Below, one piece after another: positions 1 to 11,962 of a stretch of 64,000 nt of DNA. Origin of the DNA: Pyrus communis (taxonomy: Eukaryota > Streptophyta > Magnoliopsida > Rosales > Rosaceae); assembly GCF_963583255.1 (NCBI RefSeq), contig NC_084810.1, positions 4,681,751 to 4,745,750 of the forward strand. The letters run 5' to 3'. The position numbers were made by a program, and so were the translations under genes. The notes beneath the pieces are model-generated. The model saw only the letters and a list, made by a program, of their open reading frames with translations, made no database searches and was not told the DNA's origin. How positions within the stretch are numbered: position 1 is the first letter of the stretch; every line of letters begins with the position of its first letter.

Positions 1-1277
1 TTATCTAAAGGGATCCTTTTTGTTTAAAAAAATGGATACTAGTTGTGGGGATCCATTGTACACCGAACTTTCACGATCCAAATAGTTTATGTTTTAAGTC
101 TTCATTTATAGATCATACTTGCAAAAAATCAATTAAATACAAAACTATTTACTCATTTGATTGTCATGATGAAATTTCAATGTTTCTTAGAATATAGTGT
201 TCACTAACTTCTTTGAACTCAATTATATGCCTTAAACATTTTAGATTTGGCTTATGTTTTGCAAGAATGATATATAAAGTGTAACTTGAAAATTAGCCGT
301 CAATGTGGATTGAGTCCCACAACTAATCTCCATTTTTACCAAAAATGGATCCTTTAGAGAAAGGGCATCTACATTATTCTTCTCTTTATTTTATATTCCA
401 CTAGCCTTCATGCACGCGCTCACGCGCGTACAGAAGGCATTTTTTGAATCACAATGTGCTACGCGCGATTTACACTATTTAAGTGTATTTATATGCGTGA
501 ATTGACAAAAGGAAAATAAAATATTTGAAGTAAATGAATAATCTTAGATCATGTTAGAAAAAACCCTCACAAACCAATCAAAGCAGCTAAATTCACATAA
601 TAAAATTGGTCTTTCAATTTTCATCTACATTCTATTGAATTTATATTAACAATAGAGAAAATAATATTTAATAAACAATTGATTAAATCACATTATTGCT
701 AGTCCATTGTGAGGCTAAGTCCACCTCTCCCCCTTAATGTAGATAATATTGTTTGTTAAAAAAAAAGATCATTTGACAACTAATTTAATCATATTATTAT
801 GCGTGTGCGAAAGATTTTTTTTTTATAACTGGCATTACACACCTCTTAAGATATTTTGAACGTATTTAAAAATAGAGAAATTAATATTTAATGAACAACT
901 GATTGAATCACATTATTGCTAGCCCATTGTGAGGTACTAACTAAATAAAAAATAAAAAATAAAAAAAACTGTACAAAAGAATTAATTATTAAAAAACATT
1001 GTTAAAATTATGAAAATACCCTTCCATGATTTGGTGCATTATTTTTAGAGCTGATTCGGTATGGGATACCGAACTGAAATCCTTGTCCCGATTCCCAAAC
1101 CGAAGTTTTTAAAAATCCTAATTTCAATATCGATACCAAACCAAATTTTTATGAGTCCCAAAATAATTTTGGGCTATTACCACGTTAAACCACAGACGAC
1201 ACTACAACCCGAGCATTCCTAGTGTTTTCCTCAATACTCCCTTTGACACCTTGCCCAACAGTGTGATTTGTAATCCA
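1..1277. other. AT-rich intergenic stretch, no gene seen
   Basis: I see no coding region here. The stretch is AT-rich, with two partial copies (about 683-768 and 903-935) of a SINE 3' region that reads 'attgctagcccattgtgagg'. Around 1057-1120 there is a cluster of CCGAA/TTCGG-type motifs that recurs, largely inverted, at 2470-2640. This suggests the decayed ends of one transposable element enclosing the segment, but I could not fix its termini. Confidence 0.5.
683..768 (+). repeat. SINE 3'-region fragment
   Basis: The segment contains 'cattattgctagtccattg', then 'gaggctaagtccac' and 'gtagataatattg' followed by an A run. The same order of motifs occurs at 4633-4720 on this strand and, reverse-complemented, at 49626-49738. 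This is a dispersed short repeat of SINE type. No A or B box is present in this copy, so it is 5'-truncated. Confidence 0.5.
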
Positions 1278-1280
1278 TTA

Positions 1281-1597
1281 GGTACTGTTTGGTACGTGGG
1301 ACAGGACGGAACAGAGTGGGATAAGGCGTTCCGTCCCACGTTTGGTGCGCCTAAAATGGGTGGAACAAGTTGTTCCACGGGACGAGTTTTGGGTGAATTT
1401 TCGTTCCACCTTACCACCCTGGAACGACTCCTTCCACATCCGTGGAACACAAAATTATAACCTCTCCGTCTCTTTCTTCTTCCTCCTTGTTTCCATCCGA
1501 GGGCATCTTTGCTCCTGCTCTGTTCCGTTCCGTCCCGTCCCGTCCCGTCCCGTCCCATTCCGTTCCGTCCCGTCCCGTCTGCATACCAAACGATACC
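1281..1597. mobile_element. Tourist-like MITE with CCGTC microsatellite
   Basis: The 317-bp segment starts GGTACTGTTTGGTA and its other end, reverse-complemented, starts GGTATCGTTTGGTA, giving imperfect terminal inverted repeats. TTA flanks it on both sides (1278-1280 and 1598-1600), the target duplication expected for PIF/Harbinger-derived Tourist MITEs. The right half holds a (CCGTC)n-type array at about 1524-1580, and the left end has matching GGGAC/GGACGG blocks, so the inverted repeats extend inward imperfectly. Long open frames across it are low-complexity by-products and not genes. Confidence 0.72.
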
Positions 1598-2769
1598 TTA
1601 AGCGACTGAATGATCAAGTGGACAACGAAAAGGATGAAGTGTTGTTATATTCGACGACTGGACATGAAAAGACAATTGCCAGAGAAGATAACACCATTCA
1701 ACGTGCCCACGGGACTGTTTCCCTAATATACTTGTCATACCCAGAAAACCCTATCCTCCTTTCCTCTACAAAACTCAACAGTACCCTTATGCAACCTTTT
1801 GAGTCCTCTAGCAAGTATAGATCGACATATTGCACTAAACTTAAAGAAGAAGAATATGTGGAGAAATAAATGATATAGGACCTTGTATAAATAGATTCTT
1901 CCACAGAAGTCAAACATTGATGAATCACATCAGGAATCAATTTTAGAAATGAAAAGCCTAGTCTGATCAATGCCCGATAAAACAACTAAGCAATCCAAAA
2001 TTTCCAATAATACTCTAAAAATCAATTAGAAAATTACATACTTCGAATTTCTTAGTAGCGAATTTCAGGACGGCAGCAAAAGGGGCAGCCTCTGGAAACC
2101 AGAAAAATTTGATTGACATATAAAAAATTGTAAAAATTCGAAATGCAAAAAAGGGCCTCGAACAAGAGAAATTGAAATAGGAATCGAGGGTTATACAATG
2201 TAGTGATGTACGAACTCACGATGGGGCAGTTACAAAACAAGTGATTCTCCAGCGAGGTGAGGTTAAGAGAGTGACTGAGTGAAGGTGACTAGGTGAGGTC
2301 GAGGACGATGAGGAGGGTGAGTCGGTGAGGTCACTGAGGTGAGGTGAGGTCGAGAGAGACTCAGAGAGAGTGATTGAGTTTGAGTTAGGGTTTATTTGGA
2401 TTCAACGGTTGAGATTAAATCTCAACCAAATCGGACGGTTGTCATAATTTCAAATATATATATTTTTATTTCGGTTCGGTTTGGGATTACTGAACGAATG
2501 CAAATGTGAGACTGATTCCCATACCGAATTTTCGAGATCGTTTCGGTATTGGGTACCGAAATTTTCGGGATTTTCGGTTTGGGATTTTTTTCGGTTCCGT
2601 TTCGGGAATTTTTCAATTCGGTTTGGAATTTTTGGTTTTTTTTTCCACCCCTAATTATTTTGGGTTACTTTTGAAATTTTTTGTTTTGGGGGAATTTTTA
2701 TCCAAATATTTTTTGTGAAGCTTGTGACCTAAAAGAGGTTGTTGGCTTTATATATAAAAATATAAAGTC

Positions 2770-2957
2770 TTGACCAATGCTTGGTGGTTCAAGTGGTAAA
2801 GAGCTTGTTCCCCTTAAGCAAGGTCTCAAGTTCGAGCCTTTGTGAATGGAGAAGCCAGCATTGGAAGAGCTTGCCCCTCGAATGGGTTCTGATCTGGCTT
2901 GAGGGATTAGTCGTCGCCTACGTGCGGGAGATGCCTAGGATTCATCCAAAAAAGATC
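2770..2957 (+). mobile_element. tRNA-derived SINE
   Basis: The element has RNA polymerase III promoter-like boxes: an A-box-like TGGTTCAAGTGGT at 2785-2797 and a B-box-like AGTTCGAGCCT at 2829-2839. An unrelated body follows, with a short A-rich tail (CCAAAAAAGATC). TAAAGTC occurs at both edges (2763-2769 and 2958-2964), consistent with a target-site duplication. It encodes nothing. It could conceivably be a decayed tRNA gene, but the tail and flanking repeats favour a SINE. Confidence 0.7.
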
Positions 2958-2966
2958 TAAAGTCAT

Positions 2967-5900
2967 GCTATTTCTTGTCCAGAAATTGGATAATTTGTAA
3001 ATTATTCATGAAATATGGATAGAGTGCTATTTTCTGTATGAGATACGATGGGCGGAGGAAAAAAATATTATTTTTGTAGTTTTTTATTTCCCTCAAAGAG
3101 AAAAAGGCAAAAGGATTACGTTTGGGGTCAAATTTTCGTAAGAAACCTTTGGACTCCTTTTGTGTGACAGTAATTTACAGTCTCAATCTTCTTGTTGAAT
3201 GCTTACTGATTGAGACTTGTGGACTGGACAGATATGATTGAATATCATTTATTAAATATTTTCTGTTTCCTTTTTGTAAAAACATACAGTTACATAATAA
3301 AGTAATTCACACAACATGAGTACATAATTATTATAATTTTTTATGTGCATGATACAAAGTTATGCAGAAAAAAGCTACATGTATTTTATGTTGTTGCAAA
3401 GGTGGAGCTACTAAAGAATCAGAATGGTCACTTGCCCATTCTGCCTTTTTTCTTGTTGCTGCTTATTATTCGAATACCATTAAAATTCAAGATTTTTTTA
3501 GCCAAAATAGTCTCTAAGATTTAAAATCGACTGAAGCGATCTTTGAGATTGTCTATTGTCAATTATTTTAGTCATTCTCTGAAAAATCTCTGTTGAATTG
3601 AGTTCATTTTTGTCAAATCAAACCCTTATTTTGAACTTGTGGTTTCTTCAATTTAAAGGCGAATTTTCACAGAATGATCAAAACGATTGACGGTGGACAA
3701 TCCCCAGTGACTACTTCTATCGATTTTAAATCTACTTTCTCAATCCAAACTCTTTTTTCCTTTACATGCCTACTTTTTGAATTCCTTCTTTCTTATATAC
3801 TATAAAATACTGTGTCAAAAACATTAAGTGACATATAGTCTATAAAGAGTCTCACTTTTTAGAAAATCCTCTTAGCATATCTTGAAATAAATAAAGCTAG
3901 AATGTAGCTAGTAATGTTTTATGCGATGAGGCCCTTAATTTCTTTCTGAAATGGTTTATTATACACTACTAAGACTATCTGGATTGCAAAATTTAAAACT
4001 CAGGGTTGACTTTTAATATTTAAGTATGTGCTGGAGAAAACATTTAATTTCGGACTCAAATTTGAGTACGTGAATTGGCAGATGGTTGGTTTCAAAACTC
4101 AAATGTCGTTGTTCTTGTTGAAATAATAGTTTTCCTTGTAGGTAGGAGCTTCACTTCAGAATCAGGTCTTATATTGAAAGTCAAATATTAGTTTCAATTT
4201 GACTAAAATTTATACATAGGTTTTAACTTTCCATTGCATTGTAGTGAAAAGGTTGTTATATTTGGACTCTAATATAATATTTGAGTTCTTCTAGAAAATA
4301 TATCAGTTAAGTTCAAACTTTATGATGCATTCGATATAGTCGAATAAATGAAATCGTAATCTTAGGGTGAAAAAAGAGGTTCGAAAATTAATTGCATGAT
4401 GAGATTTTGAAGGCTTGTGCGAATATAATATATTAGGGCCCCCCCTTTTTTAACAGTAAATGTGACCCTTAACAATACTATTTTACTAGAAAATCTTGAA
4501 TATGGCATATATATTCATCAATTTACAAAATAGTTACTTTAAATACAAAGTATTTATACCACTTAGTATTATGGTTTAGTTGTATTTTTTTTTTACTTGG
4601 AAATGAGAGGTCTTAAGTTCGATTCTCAACAAAGGTAAATTTGAACCATATTATTGCTAGCCTATTATGAGGCTAAACTCATCCACTCCCCTTTAGTGTA
4701 GATAGTATCAAGAAAAAAAATACAAAGCATCCATAACAATAATATAGGAGGGAAGTGATTTTCTTACTCCTATTTGACCTTCGACACTTCGATCTTTAAT
4801 TTGGTCACTTGATTTTTCTTTTATTTATTTAGTCTAATGATTAAAAAAAAATATATGTGTGCAGGAGGTTAAAAAGACAAATGCGTAATTCTCTTCACAA
4901 TATAGAAACACGAACCTAACTCAATAGATCTGGTAACAAAAGTTGACACCTTTTTAGTTTCTCTCTCCTTCAACTATTTACCCCTCTCTCTCTCTCTCTC
5001 CCTCTCTCTCTCTCTCCATGTCCTTCCTCACCCATAGTTGGGCACCCTCAACGTCTATGATCGTACATCTGGCTCCTTATAAGAGCCGCCACTAACCAAT
5101 TCCTGATGGGAGATTGTTGGTCCTAAAAGTTATAAAGCCTATGTGGCATGCAAGTTAAGTAACTATCAGCTAATTACGTCTCATTTGTGAAGGTGAGTGT
5201 GGCAACTCGTGACCGAGCTCGGTCGGGTGAGTAGGACAGATGTGGTGGTGGTGATGTCGAATGCATTGGTGACTTTTGCATTTGAGTGACTACGATCGAG
5301 GAATTAACACGTCTCAGCTTAGGGTTTTGAAAACCTGAAGACAAGTTGTGCTTTATAATGAAGTTCAATAAAGGTTTGACTATCAATGTGCTGAACATTA
5401 AGTAACTTGAGTAACACCTCATTTCGCCAGCCGAGACTTGGATAAATTATCAACCGACCAAAACCAATGTTGTTTACTTGCCCAAACTAAAGGCGCTCTT
5501 GAATCGTTTGCTTCTACGACTCCAATGCTATTTACTTATCCAAACTAAAGGTATTGCCGGTTGTCAACATAGTGTTATTTACCTATCCAAACTAAAGAGG
5601 AGAGGTGTTGATGGGAGGGATAGGATGGTTAGTGTTTTTTTTTTTCCAGCAGTGTGAGAAATGGTTTGCATATAGCGAGTTTTTTCGCCTAAAGCATTTG
5701 CGTATAATGAGATTTTTCGCGTATAGTGTTTTGATGGTCAAGTCTACCGATTGGTATAATTCTGATGGTATTTGATTCTTCAGCAAATTCTCTTAACATA
5801 CTTGAAATTATTCTTGGGCAAAACTGTATTGTCATCGAGTCTCATTATCTTCAACTAGGACTCTAAACCTAGATTGATTATTCAATTGATTGAACCTTTA

Positions 5901-6710
5901 TTTGGACACCAATCATGATTCTTAAATTTTTTTTTCATTCAATAACTTAGAGCATAGGGACAGAGTGCGTGCAAAATTAGGTCCAAGCAGAGATCTAGTC
6001 AATTCCATGGCTAATGTTGGAGGTAATTATGATGATGTGAAGTTTGACATATTTTTAAATTAGGCTAATTTCATATTGGCACCACACACACCCTTCTTTT
6101 TTTTTTTGGTAATGTATGGTTGTAATGTGATGGTATGTGTAGGGAACCAAATCCCTTTCGGACCCAAAAAAATATGAGCTTAAGGATTAAATGATTCGAG
6201 CCATTGAAATTTGATCTAATGGCTACAAATAGAGAGTCTCTCTAAAAGTTATAATAATTGTAGCCGTTGAATTAAATTTCAATGGCCCATATCATTTGAT
6301 CCTTGGACTCAGTTCCTTTAGGTTCAGAGGGAATCCAGTTTCGTATGTGTAGGGCTTTTATTTTAAAACAATACTAACAAACCCTTCTCAATTATTTCGT
6401 GGCAAGACCAATGCTAAATTATCAAACCATAACTTATAGGTTTCACTTAAAATTAAAGTGAAGCGAACCTTAGCTTATGATATCCTTATCCTATTAAATA
6501 TAAGTTCCACATTAGAGAATTAAGAAAATATAATATAATATATAAGTGTATGGTTCCACTCCTAATAATATTGAGACATTTTGTGATAAAACCGAACATG
6601 TAGCAATAGGTGGTTAAGCTGTGGCAATATCGGTGGGTTAGGAGTGGACCAATGACCATCTCTCTGAATGTCTGAAATATTCATGTTCCCATCTTAAAAT
6701 AATGAATGTG
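2967..6710. other. Intergenic, repeats only
   Basis: No gene can be supported. A (CT)n microsatellite lies at about 4983-5018, a SINE-like repeat at 4570-4722, and a dispersed repeat at about 5130-5600 has a diverged relative at 14750-15420. The remaining sequence is AT-rich, with stops in all frames. Confidence 0.5.
4570..4722 (+). mobile_element. SINE-like element, second family
   Basis: A B-box-like 'aagttcgattctcaac' at about 4614-4630 is followed by the repeat body seen at 683-768 ('attattgctagcctattatg', then 'tagtgtagatagtatc') and an A-rich tail. The A box is weak. A reverse-complement copy lies at 49626-49745. Family membership rests on these three copies within the window. Confidence 0.55.
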
Positions 6711-7765
6711 CCAAGGCGACCGTCTTGTTATTTTGTTAAAGAAGCAAACAAAAATTGGGTCCATATTCGTTAAGTAGCACAATTCTTCTTATCTAATACG
6801 CCAAACTTAATAACGCCATATGACACTACGGATGCAACCAATACCCTTCTTACCCTAATTCCCAGCAATAGGAGCCAAGCACAGTAATAGAAAACATGTA
6901 TGACATGCCAAAATTAATAACGATATATAACACTATAGATGCAACCAATACCCTTCTTACCCTGATTCTAAACAATAAGGGCCAAGCACAATAATAAAAA
7001 ATAAGTCGACCTAGAGGCTTTTATAAAGCTAGAATATGTCGTATTCGGGCCAAAAGGTATGCAAGAAAATTGGCATCATGAAACACGTGACGAAATTGCA
7101 CTTCAAGAAATTGAAATGTCAAAGATAATATCATGAAACCATAGTTGCATTCACAAACTTACCTAACAAGGAGTCAATGACAATCTCAGAATTTCACCTT
7201 CAACTTGTAAAAGTCTAATCTAAATTCATCGGATTGTGTCAAGGAGACCGTCTTGTTATTTTGTTAAAGATGCAAACATAAATTGGGCCCAGATTCGTTA
7301 AGCAGCACAATTCTTCTTGTCCAATACGCCAAACTTAATAACAACATATGACACTACGGATGCAACCAATACCCTTCTTACCCTGATTCTCGGCAATAAA
7401 GGTCAAGCACAGTAATAGAAAATATGTTTGACACGCCAAAATTAATAACGACATATAACACTACATATGCAACCAATACACTTCTTACCCTGATTCTAGA
7501 CAATAAGGGCCAAGCACAATAATAAAAAATAAGTCGACGTAGAGGCTTTTATAAAGCTAGAATATGTCGTATTCGGACCAAAAGGTATGCAAGAAAATTG
7601 GCATCATGAAACACGTGACGAAACTGCACTTCAAGAAATTGAAATGTCAAAGACCGAATATCATGAACCCATAATTGCATTCACAAACTTACCTAACAAG
7701 GAGTTAATGACAATCTCAGAATTTCACCTTCAAACTTGTAAAAGTCTAATCTCAATCTCGTCGGA
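6711..7765. repeat. 528-bp tandem duplication with nested subrepeats
   Basis: Two direct copies of about 528 bp lie head to tail (6711-7238 and 7239 to about 7765), differing by scattered substitutions and small indels. Each copy has its own internal duplication of about 106 bp around 'gatgcaaccaatacccttc', which occurs near 6831, 6937, 7360 and 7466. No convincing coding sequence is shared: the only longer open frame (second copy, 7587-7814) is interrupted in the first. The nested pattern suggests the 106-bp duplication came before the 528-bp one. Confidence 0.8.
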
Positions 7766-7769
7766 TTGT

Positions 7770-8430
7770 TCCCAAATACAACCATTACAACAATTGCACA
7801 AAGACGATTGCTGAACAAAACAACGCGCCCGAAACCTCCACCTAGATACCTAAATCAAGCTCCGAGAGACCCACAAAAGTCATCAAACTACAAATCCATC
7901 ATAAAACATCACAAAATTGCAAACTTATAATGTGGTGCAGTTTCCAAGACCGAAATAACATAGAATTGTTTCGCCACTAAAAACATCGCACTCAATCTTA
8001 ATATCAATACAAAAATGAGAATTTCCATTACAAAATTAGAAATACTTCTCATCAAAATATGGAAATTGAATGAAGCAAGATAAGGATATGTGCCAAAAAC
8101 ATCTAAAATGGAAAAATAAAATAAAATAAAATCTTTTCACTAAATCTTAGTTACCAAACAGGGCAAGAACATTTTTGTACATACCAAAGATACATACGAT
8201 GTATGTATAATGTACCAAAACCAGCATTAAATTTGTAGAGAGTTAGGGGCTGGTTAAAAATCTACAAAATATGAAAGAAAAAGGGAAAAAATGCGTGGCG
8301 CGAGGTGAGAGGTGGTCAGAAGTAACCGAGGTGGTTCGTGCAAGAGAAGCCACATTAGGCTTAGATTGTGCACTCTCCACTCTCCACAACACACAAGCGC
8401 CCAAAAAGGAGCGTCGCTTTAACACTCTCC
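7770..8430. other. Upstream region of the ERF gene
   Basis: No separate gene is seen. The last 200 bp become GC-richer and pyrimidine-rich and run into the core promoter of the ERF gene, so this stretch probably holds its proximal regulatory DNA. Confidence 0.5.
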
Positions 8431-8434
8431 CCGC

Positions 8435-8440
8435 TATAAA
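8435..8440 (+). promoter_or_regulatory. TATA box of the ERF gene
   Basis: TATAAA lies 84 bp upstream of the start codon at 8524. The intervening leader is strongly CT-rich, which is typical of highly expressed plant transcripts. No upstream ATG lies between the TATA box and the chosen start. Confidence 0.7.
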
Positions 8441-8523
8441 ACCGCACCTTCACTCCCCTCTCTCTCCCCAACCAACCCTCTCTCTTTCTCTCTCAAAGCT
8501 CGCATCTTTCTCTCCAAGCAGCC

Positions 8524-9189
8524 ATGGCTCCGACGACGGAGAAGTCCCCACCCAAATCCGGCTCTGAGGACCCGAACCCGACATCCAACGAGACCCGATT
8601 CCGGGGTGTCCGAAAGAGGCCTTGGGGACGCTACGCCGCCGAGATTAGAGATCCCGGGAAGAAGACCCGCGTCTGGCTCGGGACCTTCGACACCGCTGAG
8701 GAGGCAGCGTGCGCCTACGACAAGGCGGCGCGTGAATTCCGCGGAGGCAAGGCGAAGACCAACTTCCCCACCCCCACTGAGCTCCATCTCGACGCCGTCA
8801 ACATCGCCAACATGAACAACGCCGCCAAATTAGCTGCGACGACGAACATCAGCAACAGCCCCAGCAGCCACAGCAGCACCGTGGAGTCCTCCTCCCCGCC
8901 GTCTCCGAGCCCGCTCGACCTCACTCTCAAAACCCCCCGCTTGTCCACCGGCGGCGGCTACTTCACCGCCGCGAGCGGCTTCCGCCCGCTTCCCGCTTCC
9001 CGTCCCGTGATCTTCTTCGACGCCCTCCAGCACGCCCGCGAAACTTGCAGGTTCGACCCCCCCGCCCCCACATCAGGCTCGGGCCACAGCGACTCGTCCT
9101 CGTCCTCGGTCGTCGACTTCGAGCGCACCTCCCGCAACGGGCGGCTCGATCTCGACCTCAACCTTCCTCCCCCCTCAGAAGTCGCCTAA
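8524..9189 (+). CDS. ERF4/8: ERF-family transcriptional repressor (AP2 domain + EAR motif)
   Basis: This is a single-exon gene for a 221-aa ethylene-response-factor protein. The AP2/ERF DNA-binding domain spans about residues 25-83 ([19 protein letters not shown], later [16 protein letters not shown]), with the Ala and Asp of the GCC-box-binding ERF subfamily (the Asp in WLGTFDT). The middle is Ser/Pro-rich. The C terminus carries DLDLNLPPP, an EAR motif that recruits TOPLESS/SAP18-type corepressors, so the protein should act as a nuclear repressor of GCC-box genes in ethylene, jasmonate or stress responses. Domain order and length match subgroup VIII repressors such as Arabidopsis ERF4 and ERF3; ERF8 is shorter. 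The ATG follows a clean leader, and the domain would be incomplete from any later start. A MAP4K gene lies further along, as beside Arabidopsis ERF4 and ERF8, which supports the orthology call. Exact paralogue identity is not proven. Confidence 0.96.
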   Translation: MAPTTEKSPPKSGSEDPNPTSNETRFRGVRKRPWGRYAAEIRDPGKKTRVWLGTFDTAEEAACAYDKAAREFRGGKAKTNFPTPTELHLDAVNIANMNNAAKLAATTNISNSPSSHSSTVESSSPPSPSPLDLTLKTPRLSTGGGYFTAASGFRPLPASRPVIFFDALQHARETCRFDPPAPTSGSGHSDSSSSSVVDFERTSRNGRLDLDLNLPPPSEVA

Positions 9190-9560
9190 ACTACCGCCGC
9201 CCGCCGCGAAAGATCCCCCCTTTTTTCTTTCCGGTCCAAGTTTGTTCCTTTTTATGTAAGAAACAAAACCCCTCTTAGAAAACGAGAAAGCTAGCAACCC
9301 TCGAGCTGTCATGTATTTTGAAATTAGCCCCCTACATGCAGTTTTTTAATATTAAAAACTGCTCCACAGCTCCTTATGTATATACCCGAAGGGAAAAAAA
9401 ACCCACCCGACCTTTATCTAATGTTCTCTTCTTTTTTTTTTTCTTTTTTTTTATTCCCATCTGAGAGATCTTAGCTGCTCTCTGTGTTGTTCAGTTAGTA
9501 GTTAAAATGTTCAGAAATCTGCAATGAAATGAGACGTTTCATTCTGTATCATCACTCCAT
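9190..9560 (+). other. Probable 3' UTR of the ERF gene
   Basis: Downstream of the TAA the sequence is non-coding, with T-rich tracts and AATGAAATGAG near 9521-9531 as a plausible plant far-upstream/polyadenylation region. The exact transcript end cannot be read from sequence alone. Confidence 0.4.
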
Positions 9561-11927
9561 TATTATTTCGTATTTACTGTTTGTTTCCCGAGAAAACGCA
9601 GGAAAATGAAAAACGCGGCTGGATCCGAACAAAACCCGTTTTTTAAATTTTACGTTAAATTGTATCATTTGTGGATAATCTGTGCCGACGATTCAACAGA
9701 CATGTCGCCGGCATTGTTTCCCGATTGACGAGCCTTGTCCCGCGGCGCGGGTCTGAGTTCTCACGCCACACCTCTAACGTGCGCGTCAGCCGACTGTTTT
9801 CAGTTCCAGGTGGGCGCACGCTAAAGAAAATTCTACCCTGCTTACGTCACTTCACCGCCCCCGCCTCCCCCAGCATGGAAGACCACACCATACCACCCAG
9901 CTTATTTTAGCAAATTGCCGAGCGTACCATGATCGGACGGTGAGGATGCCGTGAATCAGGGGTGGGTCCGTGAGGACTCCCTCAGGATACCGGTTCTCGG
10001 TTGTTTCATCTTTTTCCCAGATTTTTATTTTAGAAAAACTAATAAAAATGATTTGAAAACTTTGAATTTTAAAAGTAAAATAAATAGTATCATGTTTACC
10101 TTTTTAATGTATAAATATAATTTTTCGTTTAAATAAATAATACCGTAAATTTTTCGTTAAAATTTATTTTTATTTTAGGCTGCACCGACGGCCGAACCGC
10201 TGCAACTTTTAGGAGGACCGAATCAGAAGCGGATGGGTCCACGGGATGGGGCCCAAGCGGACCGTGTTGACGAGGTACATGTCGGGATTTGGGTTGTCGT
10301 CACGTGCACCCTACTTCACGCACCGTCCAGCGATCACTAATTCCGTTTCAAGCTTTTCTGGTTTTTCTCTTTTCGCCCCGTCAGTTTTCTTCTGATAAAT
10401 ATTTGCCCCTTTGGTTGTAAATATTTACACTGGAAAGCTAAATATCATCACTTTCTTTTTCTGTGTTTTAGTTAGTCTAGTGCTTAGCACAAATAGGAAA
10501 AGGGTAATAACCAATAAGTTATCTATCATGAAACGATATTCTTTGGTGATTATTACTTTTTCGCCCGAAACCAACAACCGTACTCTAGCTCATATGATGA
10601 TGTACATGTTTTACGTAAAAATTATCAGTTTTGAGCTCTAAATATTGGTTGTCAACAATATGAACAAAAGATTCTCTACCGACATGAAAAATCGTATGAA
10701 CACCACCATTTCTTCTTGTAACAAAACTACAAAAGTTTGGTTATTTGAATTTCTTTGTCTGCTTCATCATAACTGAACTGCATGATCTTGAGAATAAACG
10801 TTTATGTCGTTATATTGGTAATTACTAAAAATTCTAGAACAAATAAATCATTTGATCATTAGAGTATCGATAACAGAAAATGATATTCTCATGTTATTAT
10901 TTACTTTGTTAGTCCAAAAACAAATATCCTAAGCACATTTTTTATTTTATCTAGTTCATCATAACCATTATTCTAAAAAGCGCCCTACAAGGCTAGCTAA
11001 GCACTAGGCGATGTCGAGCTGCCACAGTTTAGCTTAAATCAGGATGTGAGTTAGGCGGCATCCTAGGCACTGTCTAAGTGGCCTCAACAGTGTTGTTATA
11101 TTGGTAATAACTCAAAATCCTAGAACAAATAAATTCTTTGATCATTAGAGCATCGACAACAAAAAACTTCTTTAACAGAAAATGATACTCATGTTATTTT
11201 TTTACTTTGTTCGTCTAACAACAGATGTCCTAAACGCATTTCCTATTTTGTCTAATTCATCATGACCAATGTTATAAAAAACGACCCAAGCGCTAGGTGA
11301 CGTCGAGTCGCCGCAGTAAATCGGACGTGAGTTAGGCGACATCCTACGCGTTGTCTTAATGGCCTCGACAATCTGGGTGGGTGATGGGCAGTATCTAGGC
11401 GAATGTCAGCAGGCTGCACGAACAACATCTCGTCAACAAGATTGAGAAATTGAGATCGAGAGAAACAAATCGATCCCCCCACTCAGCTGCCCAGATTCGG
11501 GTGTTTGTTTGATTGACATCTCTGCTACCTAGATTAAGGTTGAGAGAGAGGACTAAGAAATTGAGTTTGGGCAGATGAGAGACTTTGGGAGAAGAGAATT
11601 CAGTGTGGAAAAGAAAAGAAGGGATGGCTGGACCCATCTTATTATTCTGGGTTAATAATAATTAGTCCATCTTATTAAGGATAACTACCTCTTCTTATAA
11701 TAAATTCAATTAAATTAATTGTAATTATGTATTCTTCGATTTTGCATTTTATCTTTCCAAAATTTCTAATACAAGTATAAATTTTTAAGTGTAAATAAGC
11801 ATTTATTTATTTGATATATAAAAACTAGATTAATAATATTTTTGATTTCTTTTATCACGTTATCTAATACTAAGTTGTGTGCATTTTATCGTTATGTAGT
11901 CCATCATATGTAACATGTGTGGGGTTT

Positions 11928-11938
<11 letters not shown>
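9561..11938. other. Gene-free stretch with GC-rich islands and a tandem repeat
   Basis: No supported gene. Two GC-rich islands (about 9680-9900 and 10180-10335) lie in otherwise AT-rich sequence. The first has a short open frame with no recognisable domain and no promoter or splice context, so I do not call it coding. A 286-bp tandem duplication is annotated separately. Confidence 0.45.
10809..11375. repeat. Tandem duplication, about 286-bp unit
   Basis: Direct copies start at 10809 and 11095 ('gttatattggtaat' in both) and share 'agaacaaataaat', 'tttgatcattagag', 'acagaaaatgat', 'tcatgttatt' and a final block with 'gagttaggcg.catccta'. They are diverged by many substitutions and an indel of about 15 bp. 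No coding potential is seen. The GC-rich ends ('ctaggcgatgtcgag') suggest a decayed transposon, but no termini could be set. Confidence 0.65.
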
Positions 11939-11959
<21 letters not shown>

Positions 11960-11962
11960 GGG
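11929..11962 (+). repeat. T10-G24 homopolymer tract
   Basis: Ten T are followed directly by about 24 consecutive G. Immediately after it begins a LINE-derived coding remnant. Such a long poly-G is rare in plant DNA and is prone to sequencing and assembly length error. Confidence 0.85.

Noticed and set aside
1202..1869. Long open frames on both strands with Gly/Thr/Arg or Val/Pro/Ser repeats
   Set aside because: They are translations of the CCGTC microsatellite and inverted repeats of the MITE at 1281-1597, with no domain or gene context.
2770..2860. A functional tRNA gene
   Set aside because: Box-like motifs are present, but no cloverleaf with a complete acceptor stem can be drawn, and tail plus flanking repeats point to a SINE.
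9671..9910. 79-codon frame downstream of the ERF gene
   Set aside because: No ATG at the stated start, no domain, confined to a GC-rich patch.
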